The notes under the pieces are model-generated. The model was not told where the DNA came from. It saw only the letters and a program-made list of their open reading frames with translations, and did no database searches. Source: Aquabacterium commune (lineage in GTDB: Bacteria; Pseudomonadota; Gammaproteobacteria; Burkholderiales; Burkholderiaceae_C). From it: DNA of 64,000 nt. The DNA is taken from NCBI RefSeq assembly GCF_004362855.1, contig NZ_SNXW01000007.1, positions 1 through 64,000 on the forward strand, read 5' to 3'. The position numbers and the translations under genes are program-made. This document shows positions 27,977 through 36,578 of the stretch, piece by piece; within the stretch, counting starts at the first letter, position 1, and each line of letters starts with the position of its first letter.

Positions 27977-28009
27977 GCTCACAAATCAGCTCACAAATCA
28001 ACTCACAAA
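27977..28009 (+). repeat. 12-bp tandem repeat carrying three in-frame stop codons
   Basis: The unit GCTCACAAATCA occurs twice (27977-27988, 27989-28000) and partly a third time (ACTCACAAA, 28001-28009). On the minus strand each copy contains TTTGTGA, so the DUF962 gene ends with three in-frame TGA codons 12 nt apart. This looks like a small duplication of the stop region. Confidence 0.7.
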
Positions 28010-28305
28010 GGCAGCCGGCCCGTGATCGTCTGCCAAAACATCACCCAATCGCCCATCAGGCTGTAGAGCGGGTAGGTGAACGTGGCCGGTCGGTTGCGCT
28101 CGAAGCGGAAGTGCCCCACCCAGGCAAAGCCATAACCCACCACCGGCAAGGCCCACAGCGCCTGCCATTGCTGCGTGCCCACGGCATAGGCCAGCAAGGC
28201 CAGCACCGTCAGCGAGCCCACCACGTGCAGGCGCCGGCAGGTGCGGTCCTGGTGCTGGGACAGGTAGAAGGGGTAGAAGTCGCGGAAGGTGGTGTAGCGG
28301 TCCAT
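28003..28305 (-). CDS. DUF962 family membrane protein
   Basis: This 100-residue protein resembles the DUF962/Mpo1-like family. It opens with MDRYTTFRDFYPFYLSQHQD, then HVVGSLTVLALLAYAVGTQQ. The conserved His residues of the family are seen in SQHQD, RLHVVG and WVGHFRFERN. Two to three hydrophobic helices are predicted. The yeast homologue is an iron-dependent dioxygenase that shortens fatty acids, but function in bacteria is unclear. It ends with the tandem repeat described separately and lies next to mtnN on the same strand. Confidence 0.75.
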   Translation of the reverse strand: MDRYTTFRDFYPFYLSQHQDRTCRRLHVVGSLTVLALLAYAVGTQQWQALWALPVVGYGFAWVGHFRFERNRPATFTYPLYSLMGDWVMFWQTITGRLPL

Positions 28306-28308
28306 GGC

Positions 28309-29163
28309 TCAGGAATGTGCCTGCGGCGCGGCCACGGCACCATCCGGCGCGACCCTCGGCAAGGCCTTCAAAAGCGCCATCGCGATGGCCAGCGAGTAAG
28401 GGCTGGCCACGCTGCGCACAAAGCGCTCGAAATCCACGTGCGCCGAGGCATCGGCCCGGTCAGAAACCGTGCGGACGACGGCATACGGCAGCCCGAAGGC
28501 CACGCAGACCTGCGCCACCGCAGCGCCTTCCATCTCCACCGCCAATACATCGGGCAGGTGGTGGCGCAAGGTGTCGGCATCCTCGGCACTGTTGACGAAC
28601 TGGTCGCCGCTGACGATCAGGCCCGTGTGCACGCGCGGGGCGTGCAAGCCCAGGGTGTCCAGGTGGATGTGGGATAGCGGGCCGCCCGGCGCCAGGGCCT
28701 GCGGCGACAAGGCCTCGGCCACCGCGTCGGCCACCTGCGTGACCAAGGCCGCGGGCGGGTGCAAACGGCTGACACCCAGGCCCGGCACCTCGTGGCGCGG
28801 GAACAGCGGGGACGCGTCCAGGTCGTGCTGCAGCAAGGCGCTGGCCACCACGACATCGCCCACGCGCACGTCGGCGCCCAAACCACCGGCCACGCCGGTG
28901 AACCACAGCTGCGACACCCCGAAGGCATCGGCCAGCAAGGTGGCGGTGGTGGCCGCAGCCACCTTGCCGATGCCCGAGAGCACCGCCACCACCTCGCGCC
29001 CACCCAGGTGACCGCGCCAGAACTCGCGCCCGCCGCGCTGGACGCGGGACTCGTCCGGCATCAGGTCGAGCAGGGCCTGGAGCTCCTGCGGCATCGCGGC
29101 CATGATGCCAATGGGGCCTGAAGGGTTTGCGGGGTCGGTGCGGGCGTCAGCGGGGTGCGGCAT
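28309..29163 (-). CDS. mtnN: 5'-methylthioadenosine/S-adenosylhomocysteine nucleosidase
   Basis: This 284-residue enzyme cleaves MTA and SAH to remove methylation by-products and feed methionine salvage and quorum-signal synthesis. It reads IGIMAAMPQELQALLDL at the start of the nucleoside phosphorylase fold, LSGIGKVAAATTATLL, VAGGLGADVRVGDVVVA, VEMEGAAVAQVC and TVSDRAD for the catalytic Asp. I chose the ATG at 29163, preceded by a GGGGGATG stretch; the family usually begins near GIMAAMPQ. It has an unusual leader with an intrinsic terminator 26 bp before the start. Confidence 0.9.
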   Translation of the reverse strand: MPHPADARTDPANPSGPIGIMAAMPQELQALLDLMPDESRVQRGGREFWRGHLGGREVVAVLSGIGKVAAATTATLLADAFGVSQLWFTGVAGGLGADVRVGDVVVASALLQHDLDASPLFPRHEVPGLGVSRLHPPAALVTQVADAVAEALSPQALAPGGPLSHIHLDTLGLHAPRVHTGLIVSGDQFVNSAEDADTLRHHLPDVLAVEMEGAAVAQVCVAFGLPYAVVRTVSDRADASAHVDFERFVRSVASPYSLAIAMALLKALPRVAPDGAVAAPQAHS

Positions 29164-29188
29164 GCCAGCCATCATCCCCCATCCGCAC

Positions 29189-29213
29189 AAAAAAAAACCA
29201 CCCTGAGGGCGGT
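29189..29213 (-). terminator. Intrinsic terminator in the mtnN leader
   Basis: On the minus strand ACCGCCC pairs with GGGTGGT (7 bp with one G-T pair, 3-nt loop) and is followed by nine T residues. It lies 26 bp before the mtnN start. It could attenuate mtnN transcription or end an upstream small transcript of 150-200 nt. Confidence 0.75.
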
Positions 29214-29380
29214 TTTGAAAGCCAAAGGCACCAACGGTCAGGCTGCTGGAGCCTGTCGTTGTGTGTCGCTGCGTTGTGCAAGCACAGACAACGGCACGGT
29301 TCTGAATGTTCCCTGAGCAGCGCCTTGTTCTGTTGTGATCGAACATGTTGTTTGTTCAGCGCATCGAAGGCCATTGTAGT
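29190..29380 (-). ncRNA. Possible regulatory leader or small RNA ahead of mtnN
   Basis: The roughly 190-nt minus-strand stretch between the probable -10 TACAAT (29373-29378) and the terminator has no convincing gene. Combined with a strong terminator this suggests a leader RNA or a small RNA. The -35 element is poor and no known riboswitch consensus is visible. Confidence 0.35.
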
Positions 29381-29450
29381 GAGCAAGAATGCCTGATACG
29401 ATCATTTTTGACGCACTGTTACGTATTGAGATGTCACCAAGGGTTCGGCC

Positions 29451-30452
29451 ATGCGCGAGCGCCCTGGGAATTCGGTCACACTTTCTCGCATGGACGCTTC
29501 CACCTATCCCGACAAGCAGCCTCAGGCAGACGAGCTCTCTGCGGGGTGGATGGCCGGCTGCGTGTCCGATTTGCTGGGCCGCCACGGGGTGAGCCCGCGG
29601 CACCAGGCCACGGAAATCGCGCAAATATGCGCGATATCAATCAGCCAGGCGCGGCGCAAGCTCCGCGGCGCGGTGTGGCTCTTTGGTGAGATTTTGGCGC
29701 TGTGCCGTCACTATGGCGAATCGCTCGACGCCGTCTTCGCTCAGCACGCGGTGCTCGGCGCACTGCCCTTTGGCGCGGGTGTGGGCGTGGGCGCGGCAAG
29801 CGGTGGGGGCGACTTCCGCGCGGGCCAGCCCGCCCTTTTGCTGGCCGACGCGCTGGAATTGCCCTGCACCATCCACCTCGGCGCCCAGTGCACGCCCAGC
29901 GCCACCGACACCCAGGAACTGCTGGCCACCCACCTCGGCCAGTCCTGGGTGGTGGGCAGCGCAGCCCGGGTCCTGGCGCTGAACCCCGCGGGCGCCTGCT
30001 ACCGCATCGAGCAGCTCCAGCTGGAGTCGCCCGACGACCAACCCCGCCTGCGCATCGCCGTGCTCGACGACGACCCCTGTGCCGCGCAGACCCTCGTGGA
30101 CTGGTTCCACGAGATGGGCTTCGATGCCGAGCCCTTCACCAGCGCCGACGCCCTGTTGCAACCACTGCAGGCAGGCAGCCACTTCGACGCCTACGTGGTG
30201 GACCTCATCCTCTCGGGCGGCCAGACCTCGCAAAGCGTGGTCGAAGAGATCCGCCGACGGCAGGCCCAGGTCCCCATCATCTTGCTCACCGGGCAGTTGC
30301 GCGACGGCACGGCCTCCGAGGCCACGCTGGCGACCATGCTGCGCACCCAGGGCGTGACCTTCTTCGAAAAACCGGTGCGCCCGGCCGTGCTGACGGCCGC
30401 CATCCAGAGCAGCCTGGACAGGCTGCAAGCCCCCCCATCCCCGCAGCCATGA
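29451..30452 (+). CDS. BetR-like regulator with C-terminal receiver domain
   Basis: This is a 333-residue cytoplasmic protein. Its N-terminal part (residues 45-95) resembles BetR-type helix-turn-helix regions (ISQARRKLRGAVWLFGE). The C-terminal part is a receiver domain with acidic pocket RIAVLDDDPCAAQTLVDWF, phospho-acceptor Asp in DAYVVDLIL and Lys in FFEKPVRPAV. This is the inverse of the usual receiver-HTH order. It overlaps the hybrid-like kinase start as ATGA, so the pair is one unit. The start could instead be ATG 29490. Confidence 0.7.
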   Translation: MRERPGNSVTLSRMDASTYPDKQPQADELSAGWMAGCVSDLLGRHGVSPRHQATEIAQICAISISQARRKLRGAVWLFGEILALCRHYGESLDAVFAQHAVLGALPFGAGVGVGAASGGGDFRAGQPALLLADALELPCTIHLGAQCTPSATDTQELLATHLGQSWVVGSAARVLALNPAGACYRIEQLQLESPDDQPRLRIAVLDDDPCAAQTLVDWFHEMGFDAEPFTSADALLQPLQAGSHFDAYVVDLILSGGQTSQSVVEEIRRRQAQVPIILLTGQLRDGTASEATLATMLRTQGVTFFEKPVRPAVLTAAIQSSLDRLQAPPSPQP

Positions 30453-31825
30453 GCCGCTACGTGGTGCCACCGCCCCGGCGCGTGCAGCGGGAGCCGGGCT
30501 CCCCCGGCGCGCGCGTGGCCCTGACACGCTGGCTCACGGCCCTGTCGGCCATCGGCACCTTCCTGGTCTGGTGGGCCGACGAGCGCGCCGGCATGAACAG
30601 CACCTGGGCCAGCATCACCGTGCCCATGGTGTCGGCGGTGCTGGGCGGCAGCGCCCTGGCGGTGTGGTGGCGCCCGCACTGGCACCCCTGGGCCTCGGCG
30701 GCCAGCACGGTGGCATCGGCCATTTACTTCATTGGCTCGCTGGTCTCGGCCACCATTTCGGCCCAGCCCAACAAGCTGTACGAGGTGGCCTCGAACGCGC
30801 AGTTCATGCCCATCCTCTACATGGCCGCCTTCGTGGTCATGGTGCGGGGGGCGGCGCTGCTGAGCTGGCTGACCTACGCGGGCGTGGTCATCGCCTACCT
30901 CTGCCTGTTCGGTCTGCCGCCGCCGCGCAATGGCGACCCGCTGGGTCATTTCTGGTTCACCCTGCTGATCACGCACCCCATGTGCATCCTGGCGCTGTCC
31001 TACATCAGCGTGCTGCACAGCCGCTTGAGCCGGGCCGAGCTGAGAGCGCAGGCCGACCGCGAACGCTTCCTGGCCATGCTGTCGCACGAAATCCGCACGC
31101 CGCTGCAGTCCATGCTGGGCTCCATCGACCTGCTGGACCTCAAGGTGCGCGGTCAGGTCGAGCGTCGTGCCATCGACCGCCTGCGCCAGGTGGCGGCGCA
31201 GCTCGAAGCCCACCTGAGGGACGTCACCGAGTACACCCGGCTCGACAACCCGTCCTGGCAGATGCACCTGCAGCCGGTGGACCTGCCCAAGCTCGTGCAG
31301 GACAGCTGCGAGGCGCTGCAGTCGCGCGCGCGCTCCCGTGGCCTGAACCTGCAGTGCGACATCGCCAGCGACGTCCGCCTGCGCGACGCCGAATCCGACC
31401 CGACCCGCGTGCGCCAGATCCTCGACAACCTGCTGCACAACGCCCTGAAGTACACCGCCGAAGGCCAGATCACGGTGCGGCTGGCCGTGCGGCAGGCCCG
31501 CACCCGCGTCCACGGCGCGGTTCACGACGAAGGCGACGACACCGCCCTGTCCACCGATGCGGTCGCGCTGTCGGTGCACGACACTGGCTTGGGCATCGCG
31601 CCCGAGGCCATGGCCAAGATTTTCGAGCCCTATGTGCGCCTCGAAGACCGCCGCCTGCCGCGCGCCGAGGGCACAGGCCTGGGTCTGGCGGTGGTGCGCC
31701 GCCTGGTGGACCGCCTGGACGGCCGCCTGGAAGTGGACAGCACACCGCAGCAAGGCACACGTTTCACGGTCCTGCTGCCCCTGCACGGCCACGCACACCC
31801 CCAGGCTGGCGCCACAATGTCGTGA
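30449..31825 (+). CDS. Membrane histidine kinase, partner of the BetR-like receiver
   Basis: This is a 458-residue sensor kinase. Residues 20-190 contain five to six hydrophobic segments with little periplasmic sequence (for example YMAAFVVMVRGAALLSWL), so sensing is probably intramembrane. The dimerisation box reads LAMLSHEIRTPLQSMLGSID, the ATP lid motifs are DNLLHNALKYT and HDTGLGIAPEAM, and GTGLGLAVVRRL is the G2 box. The start overlaps the receiver gene stop. The signal is unknown. Confidence 0.8.
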   Translation: MSRYVVPPPRRVQREPGSPGARVALTRWLTALSAIGTFLVWWADERAGMNSTWASITVPMVSAVLGGSALAVWWRPHWHPWASAASTVASAIYFIGSLVSATISAQPNKLYEVASNAQFMPILYMAAFVVMVRGAALLSWLTYAGVVIAYLCLFGLPPPRNGDPLGHFWFTLLITHPMCILALSYISVLHSRLSRAELRAQADRERFLAMLSHEIRTPLQSMLGSIDLLDLKVRGQVERRAIDRLRQVAAQLEAHLRDVTEYTRLDNPSWQMHLQPVDLPKLVQDSCEALQSRARSRGLNLQCDIASDVRLRDAESDPTRVRQILDNLLHNALKYTAEGQITVRLAVRQARTRVHGAVHDEGDDTALSTDAVALSVHDTGLGIAPEAMAKIFEPYVRLEDRRLPRAEGTGLGLAVVRRLVDRLDGRLEVDSTPQQGTRFTVLLPLHGHAHPQAGATMS

Positions 31826-31858
31826 TCGGCGCAACCACCCTCCAAGGAACGACCCACC

Positions 31859-33130
31859 ATGAGCCCAAGCCCCCAGACCGTCACCACCCTCACCCTGGGC
31901 ACGCCCCTGTCGCCGTCGGCGGTGCGCGTCATGCTGCTGGGCTCCGGTGAGCTGGGCAAGGAAGTGCTGATCGCGCTGCAGCGCCTGGGGGTTGAGACGA
32001 TTGCCGTGGACCGCTACGCCAACGCGCCCGGCCAGCAGGTCGCCCACCACGCCCGCACGATCACCATGAGCGACCCGGCCCAGCTGCGCGCGCTCATCGA
32101 GGCCGAAAAGCCGCACCTGGTCGTGCCGGAAATCGAAGCCATCGCCACGCCACTGCTCGAAGAGATGGAAGCCGCCGGCCAGGTGCGCGTCATCCCGACC
32201 GCCCGCGCCGCCCGCCTGACCATGGACCGCGAAGGCATCCGCCGCCTGGCCGCCGAGACCCTGGGCCTGCCCACCAGCCCCTACCAATTCTGCGACTCGC
32301 TGGCCGAGCTGCAAGCCGCCATCGACGGCGTGGATGGCCAGCCCGGCATCGGCTACCCCTGCGTGGTCAAACCGGTGATGAGCTCCTCCGGCAAGGGCCA
32401 GAGCAAGATCGATGGCCCCGCCGACGTGCAGACAGCCTGGGAGTACGCCATGGCCGGTGGCCGCGTCAGCCACGGCCGCGTCATCGTCGAGGGCTTCATC
32501 GACTTCGACTACGAGATCACCCAGCTCACCGTGCGCGCGGCCGGCCGTGGCGCCCAGCTGGGTGAAGTGGTCACTCACTTTTGCGAACCGATCGGGCACA
32601 AGCAGGTCAGCGGGGATTACGTCGAGAGCTGGCAGCCCTACCCCATGCACCCGGAGGCCCTGCGCAAGTCGCGCGAGATCTCCAAAGCCGTGACCGACAA
32701 CCTCGGCGGCCAGGGCCTGTTCGGCGTGGAGCTGTTCGTCAAGGGCGAGCAGGTCTGGTTCAGCGAGGTCAGCCCGCGCCCGCACGACACCGGCCTGGTC
32801 ACGCTGAGCACCCAGGTGCAAAGCGAGTTCGAGCTGCACGCCCGCGCCATCCTGGGCCTGCCGGTGGACACCTCCTTGCGCAGCGTCGGCGCCTCGGCCG
32901 TGATCTACGGTGGCGTGGACGCGCAAGACGTCACCTTCGACGGCGTCGCCGAAGCCCTGTCAGAGCCGGGCACCGACATCCGCCTGTTCGGCAAGCCCGA
33001 GAGCTTCGTCAAACGCCGCATGGGCGTGGCCCTGGCCACCGCCGACGACGTCGATGCCGCCCGGGCCAAGGCGCGCAGCGCCGCCGCCAAGGTGGTGGTG
33101 AAGACGCCGATGCCTCAGCGCAAAGGCTGA
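31859..33130 (+). CDS. purT: Formate-dependent phosphoribosylglycinamide formyltransferase 2
   Basis: This 423-residue ATP-grasp enzyme converts GAR and formate to FGAR in purine synthesis. The N-terminal fold reads [17 protein letters not shown], a GxG segment, then [11 protein letters not shown] for ATP binding and [12 protein letters not shown] for the grasp domain, with [12 protein letters not shown] before it. The length is slightly longer than the usual 390-400 because of an N-terminal extension (about 25 residues). It ends within 16 nt of the convergent Crp-like regulator stop, so the two overlap at their ends. Confidence 0.92.
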   Translation: MSPSPQTVTTLTLGTPLSPSAVRVMLLGSGELGKEVLIALQRLGVETIAVDRYANAPGQQVAHHARTITMSDPAQLRALIEAEKPHLVVPEIEAIATPLLEEMEAAGQVRVIPTARAARLTMDREGIRRLAAETLGLPTSPYQFCDSLAELQAAIDGVDGQPGIGYPCVVKPVMSSSGKGQSKIDGPADVQTAWEYAMAGGRVSHGRVIVEGFIDFDYEITQLTVRAAGRGAQLGEVVTHFCEPIGHKQVSGDYVESWQPYPMHPEALRKSREISKAVTDNLGGQGLFGVELFVKGEQVWFSEVSPRPHDTGLVTLSTQVQSEFELHARAILGLPVDTSLRSVGASAVIYGGVDAQDVTFDGVAEALSEPGTDIRLFGKPESFVKRRMGVALATADDVDAARAKARSAAAKVVVKTPMPQRKG

Positions 33131-33897
33131 AGCGAGCCTGCGGGCGCCACGCCCGTGAACATCTGCAGCAGGTTGGGGTCGATGGCCCCTGCCCGCGCCA
33201 GCAGCGCATCGAGGTCGAGGATCTCGATTTCGGCGTAGTGCAGGGCGATCACCCGCTCGCGCGCCATGTCGCGCAAGGCCTTGTTCACGGTCTGGCGCGA
33301 CACACCCATCATCTGCGCCAGATACTCCTGCGGCAGGCGCAGGCGGCGCCGCAGCCCCGAGGGCGCCACCACCTGGCCGAAGTTCACCGCCGAAAACAGC
33401 AGGCGGCGCGCCAGGCGTTGGTGCAGCGACAGCGAGGCGCTGTCTTCCAGCGCCACCGTCATCAAACGCAGCTTGCTGCCGGCCAGCCGGGCCACATCGC
33501 GCCAATGCTGCGGGTGCTCGTCCAACCAGGCTTCCAGCTGCACGCGGGACGTCACCAGCACCGTGCTGGGCGTGTCGGCCACGGCCAGCATGGCGCGCGG
33601 CAGGCGGTCGATCAGGCTGATCTCGCCAAACCAGTGGTAGGGCTCGACATACAGCGTCAGCCGGTGGGTGCCGTCGTGCGGGCTCATGGAGCCGAGTTTG
33701 AGCGCCCCCGCCACCACGCAACTCAGGCCATCGCGGAATTCATCGGACTTGAACAGCGTTTCGCCCGCCGACAGGTGCAACAGGCTGGAGCGCTCGACCA
33801 GCGCCACCTGGAACTCTTCCGGGCAACTGGCGAACCAGACGTGGGTGCGCAAAGCCGGCAGCAAATTCAGGGGCGTGGCTTCGGTTCGACGGTGCAT
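33115..33897 (-). CDS. Crp/Fnr-family transcription regulator
   Basis: This 260-residue regulator has an N-terminal cyclic-nucleotide-binding-type beta roll (residues 25-145, [20 protein letters not shown]) and a C-terminal HTH_Crp domain. The recognition region is [20 protein letters not shown]. There are no FNR-type N-terminal Cys residues, and the canonical cAMP phosphate-binding RGE.A.E is not obvious, so the ligand is unknown. I chose ATG 33897 over an in-frame TTG 12 nt upstream. It is divergent from higA. Confidence 0.85.
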   Translation of the reverse strand: MHRRTEATPLNLLPALRTHVWFASCPEEFQVALVERSSLLHLSAGETLFKSDEFRDGLSCVVAGALKLGSMSPHDGTHRLTLYVEPYHWFGEISLIDRLPRAMLAVADTPSTVLVTSRVQLEAWLDEHPQHWRDVARLAGSKLRLMTVALEDSASLSLHQRLARRLLFSAVNFGQVVAPSGLRRRLRLPQEYLAQMMGVSRQTVNKALRDMARERVIALHYAEIEILDLDALLARAGAIDPNLLQMFTGVAPAGSLQPLR

Positions 33898-33983
33898 CTT
33901 TTCATTCAACGCAAAATGCGCCCCGTATGGGCATAATTACCCCCCCGAAATGGTTAGATGTTCTGCGTGCAATTGTATGGGTA

Positions 33984-34016
33984 TTGACAATGTTCTCCGG
34001 ACAAAGCTCATACGAT
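33984..34016 (+). promoter_or_regulatory. Possible promoter ahead of higA-like gene
   Basis: An exact TTGACA (33984-33989) lies upstream of the antitoxin gene. A -10-like region CATACGAT follows near 34009-34016, with a spacer longer than ideal. The -35 is strong, the -10 weak, so this is a low-confidence call. Confidence 0.35.
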
Positions 34017-34051
34017 CCATCCGTCCGACAATGACACCACCCAAAAGTCCT

Positions 34052-34408
34052 ATGAACTACTCTGAAGCACTCCACCCCGGCGCCATCCTCCGCAGCAAGT
34101 TCATGGAGCAGCATGGACTGTCCGCCAGCGGCTTGGCCATCCGCCTGCACGTGCCGGCGCCCCGCGTCAACGACATCGTGCGTGAGCGTCGCGGCATCAG
34201 CCCCGACTCTGCCCTGCGCCTGGCCCGCTTTTTTGGCACCACGCCCCAGTACTGGATGGACCTGCAAACCGCCTACGACCTGAAGGTGGCCGAAGAGCAG
34301 GCTGGTGACCAGATCCGCCGCGAAATCCCGACCTCGTCGCAAGCGGCTGCCCGCAACTCGGCGCCCGCAGCCGCTGCCGTCGAACGCGAAGTCGCCCTGG
34401 CCGCCTGA
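34052..34408 (+). CDS. higA: HigA-family antitoxin without an adjacent toxin
   Basis: This is a 118-residue HTH antitoxin of the HigA/VapI type, reading HPGAILRSKFMEQHGLSASG, then RLHVPAPRVNDIVRERRGIS and FFGTTPQYWMDLQTAYDL. These are the standard conserved blocks, and an XRE-type HTH spans residues 15-60. HigA normally follows a HigB toxin that cleaves mRNA on the ribosome. The upstream 150 bp contain no HigB reading frame, and the next gene is AMP nucleosidase on the other strand, so this copy is orphan. ATG 34031 is an alternative start. The C-terminal tail (about 30 residues) is Ala-rich. Confidence 0.8.
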   Translation: MNYSEALHPGAILRSKFMEQHGLSASGLAIRLHVPAPRVNDIVRERRGISPDSALRLARFFGTTPQYWMDLQTAYDLKVAEEQAGDQIRREIPTSSQAAARNSAPAAAAVEREVALAA

Positions 34409-34573
34409 GCGGCATCGGACGGTGTCAACCCGGGTGCGGCCCACGCCGCCCTGGGGCACACCGCACCGAAACTCCCCAAAGGGGTGATCACCCGGACGGG
34501 TAAGACGTTGCCTGGTGCACGGCATGCAAGGCATGTTGCCCAGTGAACGCCTCACGCGTCAAGCACGGCAGCA

Positions 34574-36070
34574 TCACTGGAAAGCCACTTCGGCGAAGCT
34601 GCGCAGTTTTCGGCTGTGCAACTGACCGGCCCGGTTGCCTCTCAGGCGCTCGATGGCCCTCAGGCCGATGCGCAGGTGCTGGTCCACGCGCTCGCGGTAG
34701 AAGGTGTTGGCCATGCCCGGCAGCTTGAGTTCGCCGTGCAAGGGCTTGTCGCTCACGCACAGCAAGGTGCCGTAGGGCACACGGAAACGGAAACCGTTGG
34801 CCGCGATGGTCGCGCTTTCCATGTCCAGGGCCACCGCGCGGCTCTGGCTGAACCGCCGCTCGGGCTCGCGCTGCGGCAGCAATTCCCAATTCCGGTTGTC
34901 GGTGGACGCCACGGTGCCCGTGCGCATGATGCGCTTGAGCTCGTAGCCATGGAGTTTGGTCACGTCGGCCACCGCGCCTTCGAGCGCCAGCTGGATTTCC
35001 GCCAGCGGCGGGATCGGCACCCACAGCGGCAGGTCTTCGTCCAGCACGTGGTCCTCACGCACATAGCCGTGGGCCAGCACGTAGTCGCCCAATTGCTGTG
35101 AGTTGCGCAAGCCGGCGCAGTGCCCCAGCATGATCCAGGCGTGAGGCCGCAGCACCGCGATGTGGTCGGTGATGGTTTTCGCGTTCGACGGCCCCACCCC
35201 GATGTTGACCATGGTGATGCCATCGCGCGTGCGGCGCACCAGGTGGTAGGCCGGCATCTGCGGCAGGCGCGGCGGCACCACGCCCAGCCCGTCGAGCGCC
35301 TCGGGCGGCACGCCCACGCGGCGCGTGACGACGTTGCCCGGCTCGACGAAAGCGATGCAATCGTCGTCGTCCTGCGGGTTGGCCGGGTCGGGCACACGCT
35401 GCATCAGCGCGTGGCCCATGCGCACGAACTCGTCGATGTAGAACTGGTAGTTCGTGAAGAGCACGAAGTTCTGGAAATGCTCGGGCGAGGTGCCGGTGTA
35501 GTGGCGCAGGCGGTGCAGGGAGTAATCCACCCGCGGCGCCGTGAACAGGGCCAGCGGACGGGGTGCACCACCGCGCGTCTCCCAGGTGCCGTTGGCGATG
35601 CCATCGTCCATCGAGGCCAGGTCCGGCAGGTCGAACACATCGGGCAACAAGGCGCGGCGCTCGGGCGTGAGCTGGCCTTCGAGGTGCTGGTGCTCGGCCA
35701 GGCTGAAGTGCACGGGGATGGCGTCGGCGCCCACGCCCACCTCGATGGCCACGCCGTGGTTGGCCAGCAGCAACTCGAACTGCTCGCGGTAGTAATCGGC
35801 GAACAGGTCGGGGCGCGTCAGCGTGGTCTCGTAGGTGCCCGGCCCGGCCACAAAGCCGTACGACAGGCGCGAGTCGGCACGCGCCACGGTGTCGGTGTGG
35901 ATGCGCACGAAGGGGTAGCGGGCGCGCACCTGCTTGAGCGGCTCGCCGTCCACGAAGCGCTGCAGCGATTGCCGCAGGTAGGCGATGTGGGCGTCGTAGA
36001 GCTGGGTGACGTAGGCCAGGGCCGGCGCGGCCTGGTCAAAGCGTTGCGTGGGGAACTTCGGGGCGGGCAT
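34574..36070 (-). CDS. amn: AMP nucleosidase
   Basis: This 498-residue enzyme hydrolyses AMP to adenine and ribose 5-phosphate and helps control adenylate pools. The N-terminal regulatory domain reads RYPFVRIHTDTVARADSRLS. The C-terminal nucleoside-phosphorylase-like domain reads MVNIGVGPSNAKTITDHIAV, MLGHCAGLRNSQQLGDYVLA and ALDMESATIAANGFRFRVP. The length is typical of Amn. It is the last gene of a minus-strand run after the TolR-like gene, 7 bp away. Confidence 0.92.
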   Translation of the reverse strand: MPAPKFPTQRFDQAAPALAYVTQLYDAHIAYLRQSLQRFVDGEPLKQVRARYPFVRIHTDTVARADSRLSYGFVAGPGTYETTLTRPDLFADYYREQFELLLANHGVAIEVGVGADAIPVHFSLAEHQHLEGQLTPERRALLPDVFDLPDLASMDDGIANGTWETRGGAPRPLALFTAPRVDYSLHRLRHYTGTSPEHFQNFVLFTNYQFYIDEFVRMGHALMQRVPDPANPQDDDDCIAFVEPGNVVTRRVGVPPEALDGLGVVPPRLPQMPAYHLVRRTRDGITMVNIGVGPSNAKTITDHIAVLRPHAWIMLGHCAGLRNSQQLGDYVLAHGYVREDHVLDEDLPLWVPIPPLAEIQLALEGAVADVTKLHGYELKRIMRTGTVASTDNRNWELLPQREPERRFSQSRAVALDMESATIAANGFRFRVPYGTLLCVSDKPLHGELKLPGMANTFYRERVDQHLRIGLRAIERLRGNRAGQLHSRKLRSFAEVAFQ

Positions 36071-36077
36071 CGGGTGA

Positions 36078-36560
36078 TCAGGGCTTGGCGGACGGCGTCA
36101 TGTCAGGGTCGCCACCAACGCCACCATCGCCCGCAGCACCAGGCAGTGCCGCCTCGGTGACAAAGGCGATGCGGTTGAGGCCCGATTTCTGCAGCAGCCC
36201 GATGAGCTGGGCCACGCGCTCGTAGGGCACGACGCGGTCCACGCGCAGCTGCACCTCGGTGTCGGGCTTGGCGCGCGACTGGGCTTCGACCTGCTTGGCC
36301 AGGGCCTCGGGGGTGATGAGCTGCTCGTCGAGGTGGGTCTGGCCATCGGCCGTCAGCGCGATCGCCAGCACCGCCGGCGGCGTGGGCGGGTTGGCACGCG
36401 CATCGGCCTTGGGCAGATCGAGCTTGAGGCGCGAGGTCATGAGCGGCGCGGTCAGCATGAAGATGACCAGCAGCACCAGCATGACGTCGATGAGCGGCGT
36501 CATGTTGATGTCGCTCATCGGTTGGCTGCCTTGGGGGCGCTCCAGTCGTCCGAAAGCCAT
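36078..36560 (-). CDS. TolR/ExbD-family biopolymer transport protein
   Basis: This 160-residue protein has one N-terminal transmembrane helix with the conserved Asp of the family in MTPLIDVMLVLLVIFMLTAP. The remainder is a periplasmic domain. It forms a proton-driven motor complex with the upstream TolQ/ExbB-like protein. The cognate energiser could be Tol or TonB; neither tolA nor tonB is adjacent in this window. It starts 18 bp after the stop of the TolQ-like gene. Confidence 0.88.
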   Translation of the reverse strand: MAFGRLERPQGSQPMSDINMTPLIDVMLVLLVIFMLTAPLMTSRLKLDLPKADARANPPTPPAVLAIALTADGQTHLDEQLITPEALAKQVEAQSRAKPDTEVQLRVDRVVPYERVAQLIGLLQKSGLNRIAFVTEAALPGAAGDGGVGGDPDMTPSAKP

Positions 36561-36578
36561 GGTCGGGTCCCTCGGGGA

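Noticed and set aside
30191-32926. Minus-strand frame of about 910 codons over the kinase and purT
   Set aside because: Low-complexity His/Gln composition; overlaps two clear plus-strand genes.
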